A DNA stretch of 64,000 bases from Elusimicrobiota bacterium (GCA_041660925.1 JBAZVI010000003.1:248001-312000); one strand, 5' to 3'; positions 17,489-25,921 are shown, numbered from the stretch's first letter. The notes: generated from the letters alone by a model not told the origin. Numbers and translations are program-made.

Positions 17489-18669
17489 CGCGCCTCCGTC
17501 TCCGGAGGGGTCGCCGTGCCGGGCTCGGGGACGCGGATCTTCTTGCGCCGCGGCCCCTGCTGCTGAGGCGCGCTCCCCTGGAGGTTGCCGAGCATCTGCA
17601 TCGCCTGCTGCATCATGCGCTGGCGGTCGGCGGGGGTCAAGTTCGGGTCGCGCATGCCCGTGCGCATCTGGTCCATGAGCTGGGTGACCTGCTTGAGCTG
17701 CTCCGCCTGCTCGGGAGGCACGTTCTTCATCATGGCGGGGTCATGGAGCTTCTGGCTGACGTTGTCGAGCATGTTGAGCCCCGTCTCGCGCATCTGCTGG
17801 ACGTCCTGCGCCGTGAGCTGTCGGCCCGGCTGCACCAGCGGCAGGCCGGAGTTCTGTCCTTCGCTCATGCCCTGGACCATGTCGACGCTCGAGCTCCCGG
17901 TGAGCGGGGTCAGCGGCGAGTCGGGGGTCGCCGCGCCGACGAGGTCGGGGACCGGCTGCACCGGAGTGCCCGTCGCGCCGGGCTCCCCGCCCGCGGGGCC
18001 TGCGGCCTGCTGCAGGGCGCTCATCCCGGAGGCGAGACCGGAGGCCGTCGAGTAGAGGTTGGCCGCCAGCTCGGCCTGGCGCTGCGCCCGCTCGAAGGCG
18101 GGGCGCATGAGGATCTGTCCCGCGAGGAGCACCACGGTCAGGGCCCCGACGACGATGGTCGACTGGACGCCGGGGGCCTCGTGGAGCTCGCTGAGTCCCC
18201 GGGCGAAGAGGAAGGCGCCGAGCAGGGTGGGCACCAGCGAGAGGTAGGGGACGGGGACCCAAAGGGCCGCGGAGGCGACCGCGAGCAGCGGGGAGAGGAG
18301 CGCGAGGAGCTGGTAGCTCCGCTCGTAACCGCCCTTCCCGCCCGAGAGGGCCGAGAGCGCGAGGATGACGCCGGCTCCGGCGAAGCCGAGGACGAGGGCG
18401 AGCAGGAGTCCTCCGAGCAGGGCCAGAGAGGCGGGGAGCGGACCGATCGCCGCCGTCGCGGGCAGGGTCATGAGGGCCATGAGCAGCTGCACGAGGAGGG
18501 CGGCCGCGGCCCAGACCAGGACGACGCCCGTCATCGCGCCGAAGCCGGGCGGGGGCGCGAAGCGGTGCGCCTCGAAGACGGCGCCCGGCGCGAAGAGCAC
18601 GCGCAGGGAGTCCTCGAGCAGGGCGAGGAGTCCGGGGGCTTCGACGGGGGCGGCTTCTTCTTCGCTCAT
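17485..18669 (-). CDS. Yip1-domain integral membrane protein with Gln/Met-rich tail
   Basis: 394 residues. About residues 35-200 carry five hydrophobic segments in the Yip1/YIF1-like pattern (FGAMTGVVLVWAAAALLVQL, LGGLLLALVLGFAGAGVILA and others). The rest is soluble and rich in Gln, Met and Pro, with NPxLTPADRQRMMQQAMQML-like helices. The ATG is 1 nt from the histidine kinase stop and the stop overlaps the lipA TTG. The function of bacterial Yip1 proteins is unknown. Confidence 0.8.
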   Translation of the reverse strand: MSEEEAAPVEAPGLLALLEDSLRVLFAPGAVFEAHRFAPPPGFGAMTGVVLVWAAAALLVQLLMALMTLPATAAIGPLPASLALLGGLLLALVLGFAGAGVILALSALSGGKGGYERSYQLLALLSPLLAVASAALWVPVPYLSLVPTLLGAFLFARGLSELHEAPGVQSTIVVGALTVVLLAGQILMRPAFERAQRQAELAANLYSTASGLASGMSALQQAAGPAGGEPGATGTPVQPVPDLVGAATPDSPLTPLTGSSSVDMVQGMSEGQNSGLPLVQPGRQLTAQDVQQMRETGLNMLDNVSQKLHDPAMMKNVPPEQAEQLKQVTQLMDQMRTGMRDPNLTPADRQRMMQQAMQMLGNLQGSAPQQQGPRRKKIRVPEPGTATPPETEAR

Positions 18670-18670
18670 C

Positions 18671-19909
18671 TCATCCTCCGGCGCGGCGGGAGGCCCAGGT
18701 CGAGTCTCCGGTGCGGACGTTCGGCAGGGCGGGTCGGACGGGGAAAAGGACGCGCACGAGGGTCTTCCCCCCCGCGCTCTCGAGGGCGAGGGTCCCGCCG
18801 GTGCCCTCGACCATGCGCCGGGCCATCGAGAGGCCCAGACCGAGACCCCCGCGGTCGGACTTCGAGGTCGAGAGCGGCTCGAAGACCCGGGCGATGCGGT
18901 CGGGGGCGACCCCGCCGGCGTCGTCCTCGATGACGACCTCGGCGCAGGGCTCTCCGGGCTTGAGCTCCACGCGGACCGTCCCCGCGCCGTCGGCCGGGAA
19001 GGCCTCGAAGGCGTTGTCGAGCACGCTGGCGAGAACGCAGAAGGCGAGACGGCGGTTGCCCTGCAGGGCCAGGGAGGAGGATGCGAGCTTCAGGCGCACC
19101 CGCGGCCGGGGGACCGAGGCGCGCGCCGACTCCGCGGCCTCGGCGAGGACGGTGCCGAGGTCGAAGTCGACGGCCATCGGCGCCGTGCGCCGCGTCGTCG
19201 TCTGCACGGCGTCCACGGTCCGGACGATCTTGGCGTTGAGCTCCGCGACCATGCGCCGCAGCTTCTGGGCGATGTCCTTGCCCGCTTGGTCGTGCGCGGA
19301 GAGGGCGATGTGCTCGGCGACGGTGGTGATGGAGGTGAGGTAGTCGCGCAGCTGGAAGAAGAGGTGCGTGACGTACTCCGTCACCTGGAGCTGGCGCTGC
19401 AGGGACACGGATTCGCGGACGGTCCGCGCGCGGCGGGCGAGGAGGAGCGCGGAGACGACCGCGCAGGCGGCGGGCGCGAGCGCGAGGGCGCTCAGGCGCA
19501 CGATGAACAGCGGGTCGGTCCAGGCCAGGCCTGCGCGCAGGAGCAGGAAGGCCGTGCAGGCGGCGGCGGCGGCCCAGACCAGGACGGCCAGGAGCCCGGG
19601 CAGCAGGAGCGCCGCGAGGGTCAGGGGCACGAAGAAGCCGGGGAGGAGGTCGGCGGAGGCCGGCTGCGCGTACAGGCTCGCGATCCCGACGGCGAGCGCG
19701 TCGAGCGACAGGAGCGCCGCGATCGCCGCCGGCGGCGGCTCGCGCAGGAGGAAGGCCGCGACGGCCGAGACCCAGACCGCGGCGGAGAGGATCGCGAGCG
19801 GGAACTCCGTCGAGATGAGCAGGCCGCCCTTCTTCAGGAGGAAGATCCAGGCGATGACGGCGAGGAGGTTCGCGGCGCGCAGGATCGTCGCGGCGCGGAA
19901 GAGGCTCAT
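18671..19909 (-). CDS. membrane sensor histidine kinase-like ATPase without an obvious H-box
   Basis: 412 residues. About six hydrophobic helices fill residues 1-165. The C-terminal HATPase_c domain is complete: N box SVLDNAFEAFPADG, G1 EDDAGGVAPD, F box and G2 GGLGLGLSMARRMV. Where the phospho-acceptor HExxxP motif should be there is THLFFQLRDYLTSITTVAEH, so either His in THLFF substitutes or the protein is a non-canonical ATPase. No response regulator is adjacent. Start 19909 overlaps the maf stop. Confidence 0.82.
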   Translation of the reverse strand: MSLFRAATILRAANLLAVIAWIFLLKKGGLLISTEFPLAILSAAVWVSAVAAFLLREPPPAAIAALLSLDALAVGIASLYAQPASADLLPGFFVPLTLAALLLPGLLAVLVWAAAAACTAFLLLRAGLAWTDPLFIVRLSALALAPAACAVVSALLLARRARTVRESVSLQRQLQVTEYVTHLFFQLRDYLTSITTVAEHIALSAHDQAGKDIAQKLRRMVAELNAKIVRTVDAVQTTTRRTAPMAVDFDLGTVLAEAAESARASVPRPRVRLKLASSSLALQGNRRLAFCVLASVLDNAFEAFPADGAGTVRVELKPGEPCAEVVIEDDAGGVAPDRIARVFEPLSTSKSDRGGLGLGLSMARRMVEGTGGTLALESAGGKTLVRVLFPVRPALPNVRTGDSTWASRRAGG

Positions 19910-20499
19910 CGGGCCGTCTTCCTCCGGCGCGCGCAGAGGGCCCGGCGCAGCAGCGAGCGCACGCTCGCGAGCGGCAGGCCGACGACGTTGTCGAACGGGC
20001 CCACGATGCGCTCGATGAAGGGGTCCCCGTGGTCCTGCACGGCATAGGCGCCGGCCTTGTCCATGTGGCGGCCCACGAAGCGCTCGAGCTCCTCGGCCGT
20101 TAGGCGGCGGGCCTTGACCCGGGTCACGGCCGCCTCGCGCCACCAGCGGCCCGACTCGGAGTCGACGAGCGCGACCCCGGTGTAGACGCGGTGCCAGCGG
20201 CCGTTGAGCGAGCGGAGGATGCGGCGGCCGTCCTCGCGGTCGATCGGCTTGTTGAGGACCTCTCCGCGGCAGACGACGATGGTGTCCGCCCCGAGGACGA
20301 GCGCGCGCTTTCGCCGCCCGGCCACGGCCCGCGCCTTGCGCAGGGCGAGCTCGAGCACGAGCCGGCGCGGCGTGCAGGGAGCGACCTCCTCGCTGACGTG
20401 CGAGGGGGCGATGCGGAAAGGGAGCTTGAGGGCGCGCAGGAGCTCGCGCCGGCGCGGGGACGCCGAGGCCAGGACCAGCGTGCGCGCAAGGGCGCTCAT
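19906..20499 (-). CDS. maf: Maf-family nucleotide pyrophosphatase
   Basis: 197 residues. It starts with LVLASASPRRRELL, the Maf phosphate-binding signature, and continues with LGADTIVV and the NKPIDREDGRRIL block, then AGAYAVQDHGDPFIERIVG. The family hydrolyses non-canonical or modified nucleoside triphosphates. It overlaps the kinase start by 4 nt and is itself overlapped by cutA. Confidence 0.94.
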   Translation of the reverse strand: MSALARTLVLASASPRRRELLRALKLPFRIAPSHVSEEVAPCTPRRLVLELALRKARAVAGRRKRALVLGADTIVVCRGEVLNKPIDREDGRRILRSLNGRWHRVYTGVALVDSESGRWWREAAVTRVKARRLTAEELERFVGRHMDKAGAYAVQDHGDPFIERIVGPFDNVVGLPLASVRSLLRRALCARRRKTAR

Positions 20500-20825
20500 C
20501 GGGGCCTCGCGTCCGCGGCGGCGTCGAGCCAGGAGAGATAGGAGGGACTTCCCCCCGCCACGGGCAGCGCGAGGACCTCGGGCACGGAACAGGGGTGAAG
20601 CGCCTTCACGCGGCGCTGGAGGCGCGGGAGCAGGGCCGCGCGGGTCTTGGCGAGGAGCAGGACTTCGGAGGCCTCCTCGACCTTCCCCTTCCAGCGGTAG
20701 ACGGAGCGCAGGCTTCCGACGAGGTTCACGCACGCCGCCAGGCGCTCGGCGACCAGGGCGCGGGCCAGGCGCAGGCCGGTCCGGCGGTCGGGGGCGGTGA
20801 CGAGGACCACGCAGCGTTTCGGCAT
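20496..20825 (-). CDS. cutA: CutA divalent-cation tolerance protein
   Basis: 109 residues, standard CutA size. ERLAACVNLVGSLRSVYRWKGKVEEA is interrupted here only by family-typical variation; the C-terminal HPCSVPEVLALPV is characteristic. It is a ferredoxin-like trimer linked to metal tolerance, precise role uncertain. It leads the ten-gene minus-strand run ending at queD. A TATCAT -10 box ends 6 nt before its ATG. Confidence 0.93.
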   Translation of the reverse strand: MPKRCVVLVTAPDRRTGLRLARALVAERLAACVNLVGSLRSVYRWKGKVEEASEVLLLAKTRAALLPRLQRRVKALHPCSVPEVLALPVAGGSPSYLSWLDAAADARPR

Positions 20826-20831
20826 CGGCGC

Positions 20832-20837
20832 ATGATA
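20832..20837 (-). promoter_or_regulatory. -10 box TATCAT of cutA, leaderless-type, extended TGG
   Basis: On the minus strand ATTGG-TATCAT ends 6 nt before the cutA ATG (GCGCCG between, no Shine-Dalgarno). The ATT(T)GG preceding the -10 also occurs at the yggS and exbB promoters. Confidence 0.6.
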
Positions 20838-20852
20838 CCAATTCCTGCGTGG

Positions 20853-20879
20853 TCGGGAATCCCCGTTGGGGATTCCCGA
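20853..20879. repeat. 12-bp inverted repeat in the divergent cutA/sensor promoter region
   Basis: TCGGGAATCCCC and its exact complement are separated by GTT. It lies between the divergent start regions at 20825 and 20905, so it could be an operator or a 5' hairpin. A similar GGGAATCCCC stem forms the terminator at 58857-58890. Confidence 0.6.
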
Positions 20880-20904
20880 TGAACTTGGTAACATTACGCG
20901 CGTA

Positions 20905-21501
20905 ATGGGAGAGGAGCTCGAGTCCCTGCGGAAGGAAGACCTGGTGTCGGCGTTGAACTCCACCCAGCAGCGGGTGCGAGAGCTCGAAGACGCGCTCGGC
21001 CGCTTCAAGGACGAGGTGCGCTGGCTCGAGGACTGCCTGAAGAAGCGCACGCGCGAGCTCAACGAGCGGGTCAAAGAGCTCGACTGCCTCTTCGGCGTAG
21101 CCCGGCTCGTCGAGAAGCCCGGTGCGACGCTCGACGAGATCCTCTCCGAGGTCGTCGCGATGCTCCCCCGCGCCTGGCAGTACCCCGACGCCGCCTGCGC
21201 GCGCGTACGCCTGCGGGGGCGCGAGCACCGCTCTCCCGGCTTCCAGAAGACTTCCTGGGTGCAGACCTCCGAGTTCCGCGTCCAGGGCCGAGCCGTCTGC
21301 GCGGTCGACGTGTTCTATACCCGCGTCCTGCCGAAGGCGGACGAAGGTCCGTTCCTGCTGGAGGAGCGCAAGCTCCTCGACGAGGTCGCGCGCCGCGTCG
21401 GAGAGATCGTCGCGATCAAGGACGCCGAGGACGACATCTCCGGCTTCCTGCGCCAGGTCTCCCGCCTGCGCTCTCCGAAGCCCCCCCCTTCCGGCTCATG
21501 A
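20905..21501 (+). CDS. stand-alone GAF-like sensor-domain protein with coiled coil
   Basis: 198 residues. The N-terminal 60 residues form a coiled coil (TQQRVRELEDALGRFKDEV) ending in KERVKELDCLFG-like sequence. The rest matches the GAF-like module that usually precedes histidine kinase or PAS domains: LFGVARLVEKPGATLDEIL, WQYPDAACARVRL, EGPFLLEERKLLDEVARR. No kinase or output domain follows, so it may act by dimerising with a partner. The ATG at 20905 is chosen over 20866, which lies in the upstream hairpin region. The stop overlaps the next ATG (ATGA). Confidence 0.8.
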   Translation: MGEELESLRKEDLVSALNSTQQRVRELEDALGRFKDEVRWLEDCLKKRTRELNERVKELDCLFGVARLVEKPGATLDEILSEVVAMLPRAWQYPDAACARVRLRGREHRSPGFQKTSWVQTSEFRVQGRAVCAVDVFYTRVLPKADEGPFLLEERKLLDEVARRVGEIVAIKDAEDDISGFLRQVSRLRSPKPPPSGS

Positions 21502-21676
21502 CCCCCGAGGGGGCGCTCGCCGCCTGGGGTCCCTGGGCGGTGTTCCTCATCACCTTGTCTATCGCTTCATCTACGGCTCGCGGGCCTTCGCGCCGCTCGC
21601 CCTCGGCCTCGGAGGGATGGAGGGGCGCCGCGGCGAGCTGTCGGCGCTCGAAGTCGACGCCGACGACGAGCCCTGA
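21498..21676 (+). pseudogene. frameshifted small membrane-protein gene
   Basis: The ATG at 21498 overlaps the sensor gene stop, as expected for a coupled gene. It reads MTPEGALAAWGPWAVFLITL, a typical short membrane anchor. It then runs out of protein-like sequence after about 20 codons. Shifting frame at the ACCTTGTCT region (about 21553-21560) restores VYRFIYGSRAFAPLALGLGG and a plausible acidic tail ending at TGA 21674. A single missing base would rejoin a protein of about 59 residues. This is either a real frameshift, a programmed shift, or an assembly error. Confidence 0.5.
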
Positions 21677-21685
21677 AAGAACCGT

Positions 21686-22705
21686 CTATATCGAGAGGAC
21701 CCGCTTCAGGTTCGCGCCGGAGGCGGGCTTCACCACGCCCTTCTCCGTGACGATGGCCGTGATGAGGGCGTGCGGGGTCACGTCGAAGCCGGGATGCCGG
21801 GCGACCGCGCCCTTGGGCGCGATGGACTTCCCGTGGACCTCGACGACTTCCCGGACGCTGCGCTCCTCGATGGGGATGCGGCTCCCGTCGCTCAGGGAGA
21901 GGTCGACGGTGGTCGAGGGCGCGACGACGTAGAAGGGGATCCCGTGATGGCGGGCGAGGATGGCGAGCCCGTAGGTCCCGATCTTGTTGGCCGCGTCGGC
22001 GTTCGCCGCGATGCGGTCGGCGCCGACGAGGACCGCATCCACCTTCTCGGTCGCCATGATGTGGGCGGCCATGTTGTCCGTGATGAGGGTCGAGGGGATC
22101 CCCTCGGTCATGAGCTCCCAGAGCGTCAAGCGGCTCCCCTGGAGGTAGGGGCGCGTCTCGCAGGCGAAGGCGCGGCGGACCTTCCCCAGGCGGTAGGCGC
22201 GGCGGATGACGCCGAGCGCCGTTCCGATGCCGGCGGTCGCGAGCGCTCCCGCGTTGCAATGGGTCATCACGGTCGAGCCGCGCTTGAGCAGGCGCGCGCC
22301 GAAGTCGGCCATGCGGCGGTTGGCGTCGAGGTCCTCTTCGAAGACGGCGTGGGCCTCGCGCAGCAGGGGGCCGCGCGGATCGCCGGTCCCGCGGAGCGCG
22401 CGGGTCCGTTCCTGCATGCGGCGCACGGCCCAGGCGAGGTTGACGGCGGTCGGCCGGGAGGCGAGCAGGGTCTTCGCCGCGCGGTCGAGGTCGAGCCCCT
22501 CGCGGGCGGCGAAGGCGTAGCCGTAGGCGGCCGCGACGCCGATGAGCGGGGCGCCGCGCAGCAGCATGCTGGAGATCGCGTCGACGACCTGCGCGCAGGT
22601 GGAGAGGCGGACGTAGACCTTGCGGCGCGGCAGCAGGCGCTGGTCGAGCGCGTACAGGGCGCCGGCGCGGAAGCGGACGGGGCGGACGGAGTCGAAGTCT
22701 TTCAT
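21686..22705 (-). CDS. mtnA: S-methyl-5-thioribose-1-phosphate isomerase
   Basis: 339 residues. Signatures are RGAPLIGVAAAYGYA, the catalytic Cys in THCNAGALATAG, the Asp in ITDNMAAHIM and GADRIAANADAANKIGTY. It isomerises methylthioribose-1-phosphate in methionine salvage. No other mtn genes are in the window. It is the last of three minus-strand genes with yggU and yggS, from which it is separated by a hairpin terminator. Confidence 0.96.
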   Translation of the reverse strand: MKDFDSVRPVRFRAGALYALDQRLLPRRKVYVRLSTCAQVVDAISSMLLRGAPLIGVAAAYGYAFAAREGLDLDRAAKTLLASRPTAVNLAWAVRRMQERTRALRGTGDPRGPLLREAHAVFEEDLDANRRMADFGARLLKRGSTVMTHCNAGALATAGIGTALGVIRRAYRLGKVRRAFACETRPYLQGSRLTLWELMTEGIPSTLITDNMAAHIMATEKVDAVLVGADRIAANADAANKIGTYGLAILARHHGIPFYVVAPSTTVDLSLSDGSRIPIEERSVREVVEVHGKSIAPKGAVARHPGFDVTPHALITAIVTEKGVVKPASGANLKRVLSI

Positions 22706-22715
22706 GTTTTCGAGC

Positions 22716-22751
22716 AGAAAAATCCCCGGGCGATGGGGCTGCCCGGGGGAT
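22716..22751 (-). terminator. terminator downstream of yggU
   Basis: On the minus strand a GATCCCCCGGGC...GCCCGGGGAT stem with one bulge is followed by TTTTTCT. It lies between the yggU stop (22770) and the mtnA start (22705), so mtnA is probably partly insulated from yggU. Confidence 0.75.
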
Positions 22752-22769
22752 CTTTCTATGTGGATATCG

Positions 22770-23033
22770 TCAGGGGATGGATTCCATCACGCGGCGCAGC
22801 GACTCCTCGGGCTGCCCGGTGATCTCGACGGTCTTCTCGCGGCCTTTCGCCCCGCGGATGATGTTGACGGCGCGGGGCGCCACTTCGAAGAACTCTGCGA
22901 GGTAGCCGCGCAGCGCGTTGTTGGCTTCCTCGTTGACTTCTCCGGCGGTGACCTTGACCCTCAGGACGCTGCCGATGCGGCTGACGACCTCGTTCTCGGG
23001 GGCATTGGGGATGACGCGCACTTTGACGATCAT
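22770..23033 (-). CDS. yggU: YggU/DUF167 family protein
   Basis: 87 residues, typical of UPF0235. It reads IVKVRVIPNAPENEVV at the start, LRVKVTAGEVNEEANNAL in the middle and NIIRGAKGREKTVEI near the end. Function unknown. Genes of this family often follow yggS (and yggT); here yggS is immediately upstream and yggT is missing. A GGGAG-containing ribosome-binding site precedes the ATG. Confidence 0.92.
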   Translation of the reverse strand: MIVKVRVIPNAPENEVVSRIGSVLRVKVTAGEVNEEANNALRGYLAEFFEVAPRAVNIIRGAKGREKTVEITGQPEESLRRVMESIP

Positions 23034-23083
23034 TCTGTCTTCTCCCTTCCTCGATGCGGAGTTCCGTCTCTACCGCGGGACCG

Positions 23084-23767
23084 CTAGGCGTTGAACAGCG
23101 CGGTCCCGATGCGTACGAGCGTCGCTCCTTCTTCCACGGCGACTTCGAAATCCTGGCTCATCCCCATCGAGAGCTCCCGGTCCGGCACGGTCCCCGCGGG
23201 GAAGTGGCGGTCGAGCAGCTCCTTCATGCGCCGGAAGTGCGGGCGGGTCTCCTCGACCCGTTCCGTCAGCGGCGCGATGGCCATCAGGCCTTGCGCCTTC
23301 AGGCGCGGGAAGCCCCGGAGCTTCTCCAGGAACTCCCCCAGGGCCTCGGGATCCACGCCCGACTGCGCGTCCCGGCCGGTCAGCTTGACCTGCACCAGCA
23401 CGGGCAGCGTGTTCCCGGCCTCTGCGGCGAGGGCGTCGAGCGAGGCCGCCAGCTTCAGCGACTCCAGCGAATCCAGGCGCTCGAAGAGCCCCGCGGCGGC
23501 GACGGCCTTGTTCGTCTGGAGGTGGCCGACGAACCTCCAGCGCACCCGGGCGGCGTCCGGGCCCAGCTCCTCCCGGCGGCGCGCGGCATCCTGCACGCGG
23601 CTCTCCCCGAACCAGCGGACCCGGCCCGAAGCGGCGAGGGCGCGTAGGTCCATGGTCGGGGCCTTCTTGACGACGGCGATGACGTCCACGGCCGACGCGT
23701 CCCGGTCGCCGCGAGCCGCGGCCGCCTCGATGCGTCGTCGAATCCCGTCGAGTCTTTCAAGGACCAT
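23084..23767 (-). CDS. yggS: YggS/PLPBP pyridoxal-phosphate homeostasis protein
   Basis: 227 residues. The PLP Lys is in VDVIAVVKKAPTMDLR; other family blocks are WRFVGHLQTNKA, LVQVKLTGRDAQSGV and ELSMGMSQDFEVAVEEGATLVRIGTALF. It binds PLP without known catalysis and buffers B6 and amino-acid pools. The ATG at 23767 is preferred because the alternative at 23809 overlaps the -10 box. Confidence 0.95.
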   Translation of the reverse strand: MVLERLDGIRRRIEAAAARGDRDASAVDVIAVVKKAPTMDLRALAASGRVRWFGESRVQDAARRREELGPDAARVRWRFVGHLQTNKAVAAAGLFERLDSLESLKLAASLDALAAEAGNTLPVLVQVKLTGRDAQSGVDPEALGEFLEKLRGFPRLKAQGLMAIAPLTERVEETRPHFRRMKELLDRHFPAGTVPDRELSMGMSQDFEVAVEEGATLVRIGTALFNA

Positions 23768-23807
23768 GATCCGGCGTGGACTCCGGTCCGGCTGACCTTC
23801 TGTAACC

Positions 23808-23813
23808 ATTATA
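23808..23813 (-). promoter_or_regulatory. -10 box TATAAT of yggS, extended TGG
   Basis: ATTTGG-TATAAT on the minus strand, predicting a start near 23801 and a leader of about 34 nt before the yggS ATG at 23767. It rules out the ATG at 23809. Confidence 0.6.
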
Positions 23814-23891
23814 CCAAATAGACGCCCATAAGCATAGGACCTCCTAGGACCATTGGCCCCTTGCTGGTCGGTTCCTAAAATGGTCGGCGCG

Positions 23892-24908
23892 TCAGTGCTT
23901 CGTTTCGGGGGGGTCGTCTTTGGAGGAGATGTTCTCGAAGGCCTTCTTGAGGAGGGTGCGCCAGGGCCGCGGGACGGGACGGACCTCCCCTTCCGGGGGA
24001 AGGTGGGATTCCGGGACGGGGTCCGATTCGAGGACGGTCCGCGGATCCCCTTCCGGGGGCGCGGGGGTCTCCGGGGGCGCCTCGGCCGGCGGCGCATCCG
24101 GGGCGGCGGCTTCCTCGGGGGCGCCGAGCGCCTCCTCGGCGGGAAGGCTCAGGTCGGGGACCTCGCGGGAGATCCCCGCGGTCGCGGAGGGCACGATGTC
24201 GCAGAGGGTCTGCTCGAGGCGGCGGACGATCCCGTAGGCCTTCGCCAGCGAGAGCTCCTTCTCCGCGAGCTGGGCCGAGAGCTCCTCGGCCACCTTCTCG
24301 TGCCGGGAGGCCGCGCTCTCCGCGCCCTCAGCGCGCCGGAGCGCCTCCTCGAGCTGGAGGCGGGCCTTCGCGAGCTCCTCGCGCAGGGCGATGAGCTCCG
24401 CTCCGCGCTCGCGCAGCTCGGAGCGGGCGCGGGCGATCTCCGCCTGCAGCATCCGCTCGCGGTCCTCGAAGCCGGGGAGGAGCGCGGCGCGCTCGTCGAG
24501 GCGGGCGATGCGCTCGCGTGCGGCGAGCAGTTCCCCGCGCAGCTCGGCGACCTGGCGCTGGAGGGCCTGGGTGAGCGCGCGCTCCTCGCGCCGGTTCTCG
24601 AGCTCGCGCATGAGGTCGGCGACGTGCAGGAAGATCTTCGATGAGGCGTCGTTGAGCACGTCGTCGACGCTCAGCGGGCGGACGGCTTCCGGCGCCGGGT
24701 CGACGGCGGCCGGGCGCTCGGCGAGACGGCGGGACTGCATCGCGTCGAGGATGTCGCTGAACTCTCCCGCGCGGCGCCAGTTGCGCGCCTCGGTCGGCCC
24801 CTCGACGGGGCAGACCATCGAGGTCTGGGCGAAGCCGGGCAGGGCCGCGAGCTCCGCGGGGGCGTAGGAGCCGGGGACCTCTCCGTCCAGGTAGACCCAG
24901 TACTTCAT
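23892..24908 (-). CDS. GYF_2-like domain plus coiled-coil protein
   Basis: 338 residues. The N-terminus (MKYWVYLDGEVPGSYAPAEL) resembles the GYF_2 or DUF4339 type of small domain, followed by ARNWRRAGEFSDILDAM. Residues about 95-245 are a long coiled coil (LTQALQRQVAELRGELLAAR and further heptads). The C-terminus is Pro/Glu-rich and disordered with a basic helix at the end. It is the last gene of the four-gene set with the FliF/FliG-like protein, overlapping its neighbour by 4 nt. No enzyme signature; probably a cytoplasmic scaffold or adaptor. Confidence 0.75.
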   Translation of the reverse strand: MKYWVYLDGEVPGSYAPAELAALPGFAQTSMVCPVEGPTEARNWRRAGEFSDILDAMQSRRLAERPAAVDPAPEAVRPLSVDDVLNDASSKIFLHVADLMRELENRREERALTQALQRQVAELRGELLAARERIARLDERAALLPGFEDRERMLQAEIARARSELRERGAELIALREELAKARLQLEEALRRAEGAESAASRHEKVAEELSAQLAEKELSLAKAYGIVRRLEQTLCDIVPSATAGISREVPDLSLPAEEALGAPEEAAAPDAPPAEAPPETPAPPEGDPRTVLESDPVPESHLPPEGEVRPVPRPWRTLLKKAFENISSKDDPPETKH

Positions 24909-25921
24909 CGCGCGTCCTCATCCGAGAGCAGGCGTCCGAGGGCGTCGAGCAGGCCGCGGACCTCTTCGTAGTGGGAGGAGGCGTCGCGCTCCACTTCGAG
25001 GAGCTTCGCCTCGAGGAAGCGCGCGGTCTCGCGCACCTGCTTGTCCCCCTCCACCCGCTGTTCGGCGAAGCCGCGGCGGAGCTGCTCGGCGACGCCGCTG
25101 CGGGCCTCCTCGGCGGCCGCGAGGGCCTGTTCGAGGGTGCGGCGGCGCTCGGCGAGATCGGCTTCGAGCGTCTCGCGTCCCCGCAGGATCCGTTCCTGGA
25201 GGGCGCCGGCCTGGACGCGGAGTTCGCGCAGCGAGCCTTCGAGGGAGGCCTTATCGACGCCGACCTGGGAGAGCTCGCGCTGGAGGCCGTCGACGCGGGT
25301 CTTGAGCTCGGTGTTCTCGTGCTCGAGGACCTGCGCCTTCGCGCGGGCCTCGTCGAGCGAGGCCTCGTGGTCGCGCACGCGGTCGGCGTTGCGCGCGAGC
25401 TGCCCCTCGAGGAACTGCTTGTCGCGGGAGAGTTCGGTGCCGCGGTCTCCGAGGAGCCGGATCTGCTGCTCGAGGCGGAGGATCGCCGCCTCGTAGCCTT
25501 CCTGCGCCCGGTAGGCCTTCGCCTGGGCGTCGGAGACCTGCGCGTGCAGGTCGGAGAGCTGGCGCTTGAGCTCGTCGTTCTCCGCGTGCAGGCGCTCCGT
25601 CTGCGTCCGCAGAGCGGCGCGCTCCGCCTCGCCCGCCGCGGCCTTCGCTCCGGCTCCGTGGGCGCTGAGGCCGGTCTTGACCGCCTCGAGCTCTCCTCGG
25701 GCGCGCTCGAGCTCCCGGCGCAGCGCGTCGAGGCGTCCGTCGTCGGCGGACGCCTCGGCCTCGGTCGAGGCCGGGACCTCGCGGCTCCACCAGTGTTCGA
25801 ATTCCTCGAGGGCGCGGCGCATCGCCGGCAGGGGGTCGGCGCCGGGAGCCGGCTGGCTCCGGAGCGTTCGCTCGACCTCGCGGCCGTATTCGTCCGCGTA
25901 CTCCCGATAGGGGTCGGCCAT
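24905..25921 (-). CDS. long coiled-coil protein
   Basis: 338 residues. After an N-terminal acidic region (MADPYREYADEYGREVERTL, WWSREV) almost the whole chain from residue 60 to 320 is coiled coil, rich in Leu, Glu, Arg and Gln. No signal peptide or membrane segment, so cytoplasmic. It overlaps the GYF_2 protein gene by 4 nt and follows the TPR lipoprotein gene by 32 nt. The set has the look of a structural or scaffold assembly. Confidence 0.75.
   Translation of the reverse strand: MADPYREYADEYGREVERTLRSQPAPGADPLPAMRRALEEFEHWWSREVPASTEAEASADDGRLDALRRELERARGELEAVKTGLSAHGAGAKAAAGEAERAALRTQTERLHAENDELKRQLSDLHAQVSDAQAKAYRAQEGYEAAILRLEQQIRLLGDRGTELSRDKQFLEGQLARNADRVRDHEASLDEARAKAQVLEHENTELKTRVDGLQRELSQVGVDKASLEGSLRELRVQAGALQERILRGRETLEADLAERRRTLEQALAAAEEARSGVAEQLRRGFAEQRVEGDKQVRETARFLEAKLLEVERDASSHYEEVRGLLDALGRLLSDEDAR

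Noticed and set aside
23768..23809. Upstream ATG for yggS at 23809
   Set aside because: It overlaps the TATAAT box, so it would not be in the transcript.
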